In this document: positions 46,228-53,361 of the stretch, one piece after another
Numbering within the stretch: position 1 is the first letter of the stretch
Layout of the letters: each line of letters begins with the position of its first letter
From: a virus
Length of the DNA: 64,000 bases
Direction: 5' to 3' (one strand)
IMG/VR virus record: IMGVR_UViG_3300028030_000009
Coordinates: 1-64,000 of that record
Notes under the pieces: model-generated
Database searches by the model: none
Told to the model about the DNA's origin: nothing
The model's input: the letters and a program-made list of their open reading frames with translations, nothing else
Translations under genes and position numbers: made by a program

Positions 46228-47603
46228 TGCTTACCTCCTTCATATTTTACATTCGCAGAAACAAGTGCCTTGGCAACCTGAGGAACAACACTGTTTCCAC
46301 ACATCCGAACTTGTGCGCTTCTCGTGAGCTTTCTCCCGCGAGGGTTTCCAGTCTTTGAATCATACACATTATCTATCGCATACGAATCAGGGAAACCTTG
46401 CGCCCTAAATAGTTCCCTAGGTGTGAACATCCTCATGCACACATCTGTAATAACGTAATCGTCACCATTTACATTTACCACTCCGAACCGCTCTTTTGTT
46501 GTAACTGTGTGCAATGGAGAATCAACTGGATGGGACGTTCCGTTCCCATAATATTTCATCAGGAATGTTCTAACCTCTCCATGATGAGAGCCGCTGCTTG
46601 TAATTGTGTGCATTGGCTCATCCATCTTTGAGCCATAGTTGTTGTTTCTCATTTTCACAACATGGCTTAGTACAAGTTGTTGCTGGCTTCCAGTCCTGGT
46701 TACTGTTGACATTGGCGTGTCAACCGCCCTGCCGACATTTCCAAGGTTGTGCTGCGCAACAAACAATGCAGCCTTGTCAACATGCATAGAATTGCATTCA
46801 ACCGGTGCTACAAATGGCTTATCATTATCAATTACAAATTTTCTTATCCCTGTTGCTATTCTGTGCATTGTCTTCTCTGCGAGCGGTCGCTTGACACCGT
46901 ACTGCTTTCCCTCTTCCTTGCTCAGAAAAATTGAGTATGCTGGTGTGTCCCAATCAATGCAGTCAGCAGCAGTTTTCCATGGAAGTCTATCTGGATATTT
47001 TCTTGGGTCTCCATGCGTCGGCTCTGGCCAAACGATTGGCTTTCCATCACATCTGGCCACCATGAATAATCGCTTTCTTGTAGTTGGCGCGCCATAGTCC
47101 GACGCTACGAGCTCTTTCCATTCGACCTTGTACCCTATATGCTCAAGCTCTTTTACAAAAATATTGAACGTCATGCCAGCCTTGTCTTTGATTGGCATTC
47201 CGTTATCGTCAAGAGGCCCCCATGTCTGGAACTCTTCGACGTTTTCAAGGATAATCACATCTGGCCTAACATCGTTAGCCCACCTTACTGCAACCCATGC
47301 AAGGCTTCTTATATTGCAGTCTAGAGGCTTCCCGCCTTTTGCTTTTGAGAAATGCTTACAATCCGGCGAGAGCCATAGCAATGCTACACCATGTCTAACA
47401 GCACCGCATACCTTCTTTGGGTCAACGTCAAATACATCCTCTTTGTAGTGAATCGTGTTCCTGTGGTTAGCAGCATGCATAGCAATTGCTTCATCGTCAT
47501 GGTTGACCGCAATATCTGGAGACACTCCAAGAGCCCACTCTATCCCAAGGCTTGCGCCACCTCCTCCAGCAAATAGGTCAACTATTAATTTACCGTTAAA
47601 CAC
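46224..47603 (-). CDS. DNA cytosine-5 methyltransferase
   Basis: 459 aa, starting at GTG 47603 (AAGGAGG upstream). Motif I DLFAGGGGASLG (9-20), motif IV SPDCKHFSKAKGG with the catalytic C82, motif VI ENV (120-122), motif VIII TTRKRLFMVAR and motif X MCGNSVVPQVAKAL near the end. The usual PC of motif IV is DC here, as in a phage subgroup reading SPDCxHFSKAKGG. The target recognition region holds three D-x-P-[LM]-x-T-[VI]-T repeats (VDTPMSTVT, MDEPMHTIT, VDSPLHTVT). It methylates cytosine in a specific site, probably shielding phage DNA from host restriction. No cognate nuclease gene is adjacent. Confidence 0.94.
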   Translation of the reverse strand: MFNGKLIVDLFAGGGGASLGIEWALGVSPDIAVNHDDEAIAMHAANHRNTIHYKEDVFDVDPKKVCGAVRHGVALLWLSPDCKHFSKAKGGKPLDCNIRSLAWVAVRWANDVRPDVIILENVEEFQTWGPLDDNGMPIKDKAGMTFNIFVKELEHIGYKVEWKELVASDYGAPTTRKRLFMVARCDGKPIVWPEPTHGDPRKYPDRLPWKTAADCIDWDTPAYSIFLSKEEGKQYGVKRPLAEKTMHRIATGIRKFVIDNDKPFVAPVECNSMHVDKAALFVAQHNLGNVGRAVDTPMSTVTRTGSQQQLVLSHVVKMRNNNYGSKMDEPMHTITSSGSHHGEVRTFLMKYYGNGTSHPVDSPLHTVTTKERFGVVNVNGDDYVITDVCMRMFTPRELFRAQGFPDSYAIDNVYDSKTGNPRGRKLTRSAQVRMCGNSVVPQVAKALVSANVKYEGGKQ

Positions 47604-47612
47604 GCTTCCTCC

Positions 47613-48728
47613 TTACCATCCGACACCAAAAGGCCCTGACTTTGCAAGTTCTGCCAATCCTTTGATGTCGTCATCTATTGATTTTTCGAGGTCACTAATA
47701 GACCCTGCATCTCCTGCTTCCGAGCTTTTAGGCTCACCTGTTTTGTAGAATGGGTCAAACTTGATAACCTTTAAGCCCAAATCTTTTGCAGCATCCATCA
47801 CAGCTTTTCTTACATCGTCAAGCGGCAACGAATGGCATCCGATTTTCAGCTTTCTGCTGCTAAAGCCTCCGTATACATACCCTCCAATATTGGCGCCTGG
47901 CTTAATCTTTCCGAGGCCTATTGCGTTGTATGCCATTACAGCTGTATCTGCCTTGACATAAAGTCCGCTCGTTGCCTCTATCTTCCCATTCCTGTATCTT
48001 ACACGCTTCTCTTCCATGACATCGGTATAGAGTTTTACGTCTTCTCCATTGAGCCATTTCTGAAGATATTTCTTGTTGTGCTCACGCTTCTTTTTGCTTG
48101 ATGTGCTTGCTGCAAGATATCTATCTTCTGGAAATTGAGACTTTATTTTTTCTATGAATTCTTTTGATGCCTCTGTTATGCTTGTTCCCATCTCTTTCTT
48201 GAAGAAAGACTTGAACCGCCTGCATTCTTTATGCCTTCCAAGCTTGAAATATTTAAAATAGTATGCGCTCTCAAGCAGCGTGTCTTCTGCTAGTCTTTTC
48301 CAGCGTGTAAAAGAACTGTTTTTCCTTGCACGCAACGCCTTCAGAGCATATTTGTTGTATTTTTTCTTGAACCACTCAATATTCTTGCAATGCGTACTTA
48401 GCGGCCAGTCATCATCGTGGAAGTCTAGCTCAATGACATGCATTACTGGCAGGTGTGACGCAGCAGACTCAACAGCCCATTTGTGTTTCTTTGTAGTGTT
48501 TGAGTAGTCAATATCGGTTATGAAAACGGCTGGTCCGTGTTTCTTCTTCATGGGCTCCATCATTACCGCAATCGGTGTGTTGTATGAGCTCACATAATTT
48601 CCAGTTACGCTCATTCTGCCTCCAGCAGTTGACCTGAACCCATAATTGTAAATCCACCAGTGCGCTAGCCCACTGTAGTCATACGAGCCGACTCCTATGT
48701 TTTTGTTTTCTCTTTCTTTTATGCTCAT
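47613..48728 (-). CDS. Unknown 371-aa basic phage protein
   Basis: Start at ATG 48728 (GGAG 6 nt upstream). Basic. LAHWWIYNYGFRSTAGGRMS near 20, FITDIDYSNTTKKHKWAVES near 70, a Lys/Arg-rich helical middle and KADTAVMAYNAIGLGKIKPG near 265. The order suggests a nuclease-like or nucleotide-binding fold, but I cannot assign it. Directly downstream of a 74-aa gene and 9 nt upstream of the methyltransferase gene. Confidence 0.75.
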   Translation of the reverse strand: MSIKERENKNIGVGSYDYSGLAHWWIYNYGFRSTAGGRMSVTGNYVSSYNTPIAVMMEPMKKKHGPAVFITDIDYSNTTKKHKWAVESAASHLPVMHVIELDFHDDDWPLSTHCKNIEWFKKKYNKYALKALRARKNSSFTRWKRLAEDTLLESAYYFKYFKLGRHKECRRFKSFFKKEMGTSITEASKEFIEKIKSQFPEDRYLAASTSSKKKREHNKKYLQKWLNGEDVKLYTDVMEEKRVRYRNGKIEATSGLYVKADTAVMAYNAIGLGKIKPGANIGGYVYGGFSSRKLKIGCHSLPLDDVRKAVMDAAKDLGLKVIKFDPFYKTGEPKSSEAGDAGSISDLEKSIDDDIKGLAELAKSGPFGVGW

Positions 48729-48740
48729 GCATTGCTCCAT

Positions 48741-48965
48741 TTAGTTGATTTCAACATAGTCAATATCTGCAGACTTTAACTGCTCCATAGTCTTGACATC
48801 TTCTTCGTCCCCGTATACCTTAACCATGGCTTCTAGCCCATTGTCAACAACGAACTGCGCTCCATAATCAGACGGGTTTACCATTGATGGCTCAAGCTCT
48901 TCGGCAATCTTTTCTTTTAGTCGCTGTGAAAATGGCGGTTCATATGCAACTTTGAAAATTGTCAT
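48741..48965 (-). CDS. Unknown 74-aa protein
   Basis: MTIFKVAYEPPFSQRLKEKI; alpha/beta, ending SADIDYVEIN. GGAGGG site. No family recognised. Confidence 0.68.
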   Translation of the reverse strand: MTIFKVAYEPPFSQRLKEKIAEELEPSMVNPSDYGAQFVVDNGLEAMVKVYGDEEDVKTMEQLKSADIDYVEIN

Positions 48966-48966
48966 G

Positions 48967-49605
48967 TCACCCTCCTATTTTTTTTAGTTCGCTGATAATG
49001 TCTTTCCCCGTTCTTCTTCTGCAAACAAGTCGTGCATAGTTTGCGAGGTCGAGCCATGTATCAGTGTTTGCTGTGCTGGTGTCCGTGACACTTCTTGTAA
49101 CCTTAAGCATAAGTATTGTGTATTCAGTAACCTGCTTGCTGGTGAGACCAACACCGTGAGTCTTCGTCTTAAGCTCATCCAGCACGTCAACAATTGCAGA
49201 AATTGCATCAACCTGGTCCTCAAATTTTCCATAGATTTTCTCTTTATTTTCAATCAAATCATCAATTTTGTTCTCGTCATCATCCTCAGCCTCGTAGCAT
49301 TCTGTTGCAACAATGTCCAGCTTTTTTCGCTCGCGCTCCTCCACCATTTCAAGGCTAAGCCCATCTCTGTCAACTACATATTTTCCAAATACTCCTGGTT
49401 CATCTGCCAGGTATACAACAATCAAAGCCGAATCATTTCCGGCTCCGCTTTCGTTAAACTCCCCGGCCTCAACAGCAACCATTTCTTTGAACTCGTTTTT
49501 TGCCCTTGCTGCAGCCATGTCACACGAGCAGGCAGATACAAATGTCTCGTAATACAAAGGTGTGCCGTTGATTCCCATTGCGACAAAAAATGTCTTTTCA
49601 CTCAT
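48967..49605 (-). CDS. Unknown protein with DUF6378-like C-terminus
   Basis: 212 aa from ATG 49605 (GGAGG 6 nt upstream). N-terminal half resembles small beta proteins (KTFFVAMGINGTPLYYETFV). The C-terminal half (TEYTILMLKVTRSVTDTS, then DTWLDLANYARL) matches the pattern of a common phage C-terminal domain in which M-x-KxxR and DxWxDLAxYA are conserved (DUF6378 type; assignment from memory). Function unknown. Confidence 0.7.
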   Translation of the reverse strand: MSEKTFFVAMGINGTPLYYETFVSACSCDMAAARAKNEFKEMVAVEAGEFNESGAGNDSALIVVYLADEPGVFGKYVVDRDGLSLEMVEERERKKLDIVATECYEAEDDDENKIDDLIENKEKIYGKFEDQVDAISAIVDVLDELKTKTHGVGLTSKQVTEYTILMLKVTRSVTDTSTANTDTWLDLANYARLVCRRRTGKDIISELKKIGG

Positions 49606-49768
49606 CATCTTCCTCCTCAACGCTTAGTGCGCATGTGCTTATGTTCATAGAAACAATATCTTCTGCCTCAACCTCTGCTTCATCTTTGTTCTCTGCTATA
49701 ACCTCTACAGGAACAACGAACGACGCATCTCTAAATCTGATTTCAACATCAACGTTAAACGTTTTCAC
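49598..49768 (-). CDS. DpnD/PcfM-like small protein, GTG start
   Basis: 56 aa from GTG 49768, 7 nt after GGGAG inside the upstream gene. KTFNVDVEIRFRDASFVVPV then ENKDEAEVEAEDIV: beta-beta-alpha with acidic C-terminus. Overlaps upstream gene by 14 nt. Confidence 0.63.
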   Translation of the reverse strand: MKTFNVDVEIRFRDASFVVPVEVIAENKDEAEVEAEDIVSMNISTCALSVEEEDDE

Positions 49769-49946
49769 TCTTATACTCCCATCTTCCAACTTTTTTTGCA
49801 CTACTAGGCCTAACCCTGATATTCTTCTTTACAAGCTTCTTTGCAAGCTTCTTTGCTTCTTCCTCACTCTCAGCAGCAATATCAACAATTACAACCATCA
49901 AGTTAGTCTCAGTAGAGACAACCACATCAACCTTGTACTGATTCAT
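49755..49946 (-). CDS. DpnD/PcfM-like small protein
   Basis: 63 aa: MNQYKVDVVVSTETNLMVVI then ESEEEAKKLAKKLVKK. Same layout as the following gene; probably a tandem relative. GGAGG site. Confidence 0.66.
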   Translation of the reverse strand: MNQYKVDVVVSTETNLMVVIVDIAAESEEEAKKLAKKLVKKNIRVRPSSAKKVGRWEYKSENV

Positions 49947-50173
49947 TGATTTTCCTCCTTGAACTCTTCATTGTAATGTTCCATATAGAGATTTTGTGCA
50001 GCGGAAAGTATTTCGTCCTTTCCGTCTTCGTCAATATTTCCAAATATGTCAAGCACAATGTCTGCTGCAGTTGTTTCATCATGTATTTTTCTTACTTCAT
50101 CTGCAGCCGCCTCAAGCAAATCTGTCCACGGTAACGAGACCATTATTGTTAGCAGTTTTTCTGACTTACTCAT
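49943..50173 (-). CDS. Unknown 76-aa helical acidic protein
   Basis: Start at ATG 50173 (AAAGGAG upstream), overlapping the upstream stop. MSKSEKLLTIMVSLPWTDLL; helical with many acidic residues. No family recognised. Confidence 0.67.
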   Translation of the reverse strand: MSKSEKLLTIMVSLPWTDLLEAAADEVRKIHDETTAADIVLDIFGNIDEDGKDEILSAAQNLYMEHYNEEFKEENQ

Positions 50174-50661
50174 CACTTCTCCTTTAAGATATTTGACATA
50201 CACCACGCGCACACAAATGATTCCGACAGTGGGTCCATTTTTTCTTTGGCTTTTCCGCTGCCTATAAGCTCAAGCTCGTCAATCCTATCTTGTGTGAGCT
50301 TTCTGTCTGAAATGGCACCACAGTTTGAGCATACAACACCAACGATGCCACCATCTCTATAAGCAATTCTTGCCGTATAGCTTGTTGCATTTGCGGCTCC
50401 ATAGTCCCTTGAAGAGAACAAGTCGCTCTTCATACCTCTTTTTATCGCCATCTTTTTTATAAACATTAAGTGGCGAAGGAAGTCTTTCGGCTCAATATCT
50501 CTTATGCTAACTGGTTCACCACTCACATCAGTTGGGAAGTCTGGGTCTATTTTTTTCACATAAGAGCTGAACTCTTTTTGCTTTACCCACGGGTATTGCT
50601 CGGTTCTTATCTCTTCTAGAAGCTTCCTGTAGAATTTGTTTTGCTTTTCAGTTATCTTCAC
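50173..50661 (-). CDS. Zinc-ribbon protein (162 aa), GTG start
   Basis: GTG at 50661 overlaps the upstream stop (GTGA) with GGAGG about 10 nt before it. Helical basic N-terminus, then C111/C114 and C151/C154 (VCSNCG, VCAWC). The zinc pairs bracket a helical 36-residue insert. Unknown role. Confidence 0.68.
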   Translation of the reverse strand: MKITEKQNKFYRKLLEEIRTEQYPWVKQKEFSSYVKKIDPDFPTDVSGEPVSIRDIEPKDFLRHLMFIKKMAIKRGMKSDLFSSRDYGAANATSYTARIAYRDGGIVGVVCSNCGAISDRKLTQDRIDELELIGSGKAKEKMDPLSESFVCAWCMSNILKEK

Positions 50662-51362
50662 TGCACATCTACCTCCTCTTCAACAACAATTTTCACAGAG
50701 TAGTTGTTTGCGAGCTTCAGTACCCCGATTCTTTTTAGTTCACTAACAATAGCTTCACCAACCTCCATATCGCTTGCTTCTATCACGAATCTCTTTTTTT
50801 CTGTTGTGTTTTCATCAATAATCTTCTTGATGACAACCTCAATTGGTTCTTCAACCAACTCTTTTACGATAAGGTTGCCGTTGTGCGCAATAATCACACC
50901 GACGTCATCGGGGTCTTCCCCGTGCCAGACGATGTTGCCATCAACAAGCTTCCCGCCATATTTTTCAATGATTTTTTTAATGTAAAACATCCATTCTACA
51001 TAGTTGTAGAACTTTTCACCTCCTGTCCATGAAATGTATGCAACCTTGTCGTCATAGTCGTCTGGCTGCAATTGCCAATCAAGCCACAAGCTTGGCTGTG
51101 TGCTTGGCGGGCTGTTGTAGTCCACGACACTTTCGTCTGTTGTTTGGCCGAAGTTGTCCAAATCGTCTTCGTTGAAGTAGAATTCGCCTTCAACTCCATA
51201 TTCATCAATTGGCTTGTCAAGCCTATCTTTGATTCTTGCAAGATTCCTTTTCACTCTACGCGTCTGCGATAGTCCGTTTATAATCCTTACGGCCTCGTCT
51301 CTTCCACTTTTGTCTTTAAATACGACTTCGATTTCGCCGCTAAAATCAGTAGTGTAGCCCAT
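50658..51362 (-). CDS. Conserved phage protein MGYTTDFxG family
   Basis: 234 aa from ATG 51362 (AAAGGAG site; the frame is open further upstream but inside the previous gene). MGYTTDFSGEIEVVF, GVEGEFYFNEDDL, WLDWQLQP, GGEKFYNYVEWMFYIKKIIE and GNIVWHGEDPDDVGVIIAHN match a widespread family of phage and bacterial hypothetical proteins. No function established. An extra C-terminal 60 residues after the family core are specific here. Confidence 0.82.
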   Translation of the reverse strand: MGYTTDFSGEIEVVFKDKSGRDEAVRIINGLSQTRRVKRNLARIKDRLDKPIDEYGVEGEFYFNEDDLDNFGQTTDESVVDYNSPPSTQPSLWLDWQLQPDDYDDKVAYISWTGGEKFYNYVEWMFYIKKIIEKYGGKLVDGNIVWHGEDPDDVGVIIAHNGNLIVKELVEEPIEVVIKKIIDENTTEKKRFVIEASDMEVGEAIVSELKRIGVLKLANNYSVKIVVEEEVDVQ

Positions 51363-51363
51363 G

Positions 51364-51585
51364 TCATTCTCCTTTTTTTGGTTCATAAACAAGTTTTGCA
51401 GAATTATCCAAAAGAAGCCCGTCTTTATCTTGGCTTTCTGGCCATTCGTACAAAACATAGTCTCCGTCTTCATCTGGAATAGCCCAGGTTGAGTTTGGTG
51501 CGTCCATAATGAAAATTGCACCATCTTCATCCATAATATCTTGGCTGTCAGGCCATTGAAGAACAGTGTATCTTTCTCCTGTCAT
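51364..51585 (-). CDS. Repeat protein with duplicated WPxSQ unit
   Basis: 73 aa with two copies of the same unit: VLQWPDSQDIMDEDG near residue 8 and VLYEWPESQDKDGLL near 44. Such WPESQ units recur in small phage proteins of unknown role. First gene after the thyX terminator; AAGGA site. Confidence 0.7.
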   Translation of the reverse strand: MTGERYTVLQWPDSQDIMDEDGAIFIMDAPNSTWAIPDEDGDYVLYEWPESQDKDGLLLDNSAKLVYEPKKGE

Positions 51586-51723
51586 CGCTTAACTTCCTTT
51601 CTATTGTTATGTGCGGCGCCTTTTTTAGGCGCCTTTCATGTTATTTGAAATTATTTGTAGCTGAGGTGTGCTGTTGAGGTATTTGCTATAGAAGGTACTA
51701 CTGTGCCCATCACGGGCACAGCG
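51586..51723. promoter_or_regulatory. Intergenic control region after thyX
   Basis: 138 bp with a hairpin GGCGCC/GGCGCC with a TTTTTTA loop (51615-51633) just upstream of the 51364 ribosome site, plus the thyX terminator stem. No plain -10 box of the TGnTATAAT type is visible on the minus strand. Confidence 0.5.
51701..51721 (-). terminator. thyX downstream hairpin
   Basis: Perfect 8-bp stem CTGTGCCC/GGGCACAG with 5-nt loop, 6 nt after the thyX stop on the minus strand. No strong U-run, so termination may be partial. Confidence 0.65.
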
Positions 51724-52599
51724 TCACAAGTGCTTATCTGTTAGTGTTTTCATAGCTTTCGCAATCTCACGTATTTCATCCTGAGCTTTCGACTCAGTCC
51801 TTAATGAATAGAAATTGCTTAGCGACTCAAGGTTCCTTGCCGACCAGACTTCTGTCTTTAACCCAATCGGAAGCACCCTTCTTGCGTCCTGAGCCTTTAC
51901 TCCATTCTTAAGCAGCTCGTTGTACATTTCGATTGAAATATCAACTACATCTTGAGCGCTTAGCTCTCTGTCTCCTACCACAATCTTTGCGCCTGAGTGC
52001 TCAATGCTGGAGTCCAGATATACTTCTACCGGGACTTTTTTCCCTGTGGTATATCTGCGCGACAATTCCTGCCACGAGTCGCGGTGCCTCATATACTGAC
52101 GAGCAGTTGCTATATCAAGCTTATGTTTCGTCACAACGAAATTCTTCCTGATGATGCTTTGCTCTGTGCTTGTTTTATTGAATGCACCGTTTATCCACTT
52201 TTCTTTATCTGCGCCTGACATTTCAATGTCATACAGAAGCGCACGATAGTTTGTCAGGATATATTCATCCTGTCCATCCTTGATTAGCGTCCCGTACTTC
52301 ATGAAATGAGGAATTGCACCCTCACTGACAAGTTCGTCAAAGGGGCACAGCTCTGAGTTGAGTTTCAATAAAACCGGTACGAACTCAAAAGAGCTAGAAG
52401 GGAGCCCTATTGATTCAGCAGCAAGTTTGTTGTACAGCTTGTCGCTGCCTATTGCCTTGTTGCTACCGAAGCATATCGATGCAACTGCTGTGACGGCCTC
52501 AACTCTTGCTTCATGTGACTCATTTGCCCTTGAGAAGTCCCATAGCTCAACATAGCCTCCTGGCGTGTCTGCTCTTTCGATAAGCTTAATCACATTCAT
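51724..52599 (-). CDS. thyX: Flavin-dependent thymidylate synthase
   Basis: 291 aa from ATG 52599 (AAGGA site). The signature is RHR at 171-173, in QYMRHRDSWQELSRRYT, with S180 at its end. ThyX makes dTMP from dUMP using FAD, NADPH and methylene-tetrahydrofolate. The usual spacing is RHR-x7-S; here only six residues lie between, as if one residue were deleted, while flanking residues are conserved. Other family features: PHFMKYGTL and NYRALLYD in the middle. Works with the dUTPase (43220) and RNR (55997-59481) to make dTTP. Confidence 0.9.
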   Translation of the reverse strand: MNVIKLIERADTPGGYVELWDFSRANESHEARVEAVTAVASICFGSNKAIGSDKLYNKLAAESIGLPSSSFEFVPVLLKLNSELCPFDELVSEGAIPHFMKYGTLIKDGQDEYILTNYRALLYDIEMSGADKEKWINGAFNKTSTEQSIIRKNFVVTKHKLDIATARQYMRHRDSWQELSRRYTTGKKVPVEVYLDSSIEHSGAKIVVGDRELSAQDVVDISIEMYNELLKNGVKAQDARRVLPIGLKTEVWSARNLESLSNFYSLRTESKAQDEIREIAKAMKTLTDKHL

Positions 52600-53017
52600 C
52601 TTGTTTGTCCTTGTCGTCATAGCCAAGCTCTTCGCGGAAGAATCGCAATGCACTCTCTTCGCTTACTCCGCAATTCATGAACTCATTGAACCATTTGTCA
52701 TCAAAAAAGCTATCTAGATAGTTTGTATAGATGTCTGGCGAATAGCTAAAAATCTCGCCTTCTATATCAATGCCTTTGACGTCCGCAATGGCAGCAAGCT
52801 TCTCTTTGATGTCGGCCTCGATAATACTAAAAGCAGAATGCACGTATGAATTGAAGTCGAGATATACTTCTGGGCTATCTTCTTTACTTCCGCACGAGCT
52901 CTCAATCTCGTCAATGACATCATCTGGTAAAATGTCATTATCCTTCATGAGATTAGCCAGGAACTCGTAGTCCATAGAACCACATCCTGTAATTAGCTGA
53001 AAAAACTCACTTCCCAT
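52586..53017 (-). CDS. Unknown 143-aa acidic protein
   Basis: Acidic (DDVIDEIESSCGSKEDSPEV), with WFNEFMNCGVSEESALRFF near the end. GGAGG site; overlaps thyX start by 14 nt. No family recognised. Confidence 0.7.
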   Translation of the reverse strand: MGSEFFQLITGCGSMDYEFLANLMKDNDILPDDVIDEIESSCGSKEDSPEVYLDFNSYVHSAFSIIEADIKEKLAAIADVKGIDIEGEIFSYSPDIYTNYLDSFFDDKWFNEFMNCGVSEESALRFFREELGYDDKDKQDECD

Positions 53018-53159
53018 ATTTCCTCCTTGATTGCAGCACCTGCGCTGCCTTTTTTACATCTACAGAATTTTTTTCAGCACACTTGAAATACCTCTTTGCA
53101 ATCTCAACAGCAAGTGTGGTTGCAAAGACAATTGCTACCTCAGCTACTTCCTTCTTCAT
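53007..53159 (-). CDS. Unknown 50-aa protein
   Basis: Start at ATG 53159 (GGGAGG about 9 nt upstream). Helical; residues 5-22 (VAEVAIVFATTLAVEIAK) are hydrophobic/amphipathic and the C-terminus is basic. May associate with membrane or protein. No family recognised. Confidence 0.6.
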   Translation of the reverse strand: MKKEVAEVAIVFATTLAVEIAKRYFKCAEKNSVDVKKAAQVLQSRRKYGK

Positions 53160-53361
53160 CTTTAAGCACCTCCCTAACAACAGTACATGCCCTTCCGACA
53201 TATACTGTTCCATATTTTTCTTCGTCGCTTCTTAGCGCGACAGTTTTTCCATCTTTTTCAACCTTTACGGTTATTCCGTCGTTGTCTGCAGCCATAATCA
53301 CAACAGCGTACCCTTTGTGTACAAGCGCAACAATTGAATCCATGCAACTGTTTGGTGTCAT
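53140..53361 (-). CDS. Unknown 73-aa protein
   Basis: Small alpha/beta protein: MDSIVALVHKGYAVVIMAAD, then a KVEKDGKTVALRSDEE hairpin. AAAGGAG site; overlaps the primase stop by 4 nt, so likely co-expressed with it. No family recognised. Confidence 0.68.
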   Translation of the reverse strand: MTPNSCMDSIVALVHKGYAVVIMAADNDGITVKVEKDGKTVALRSDEEKYGTVYVGRACTVVREVLKDEEGSS

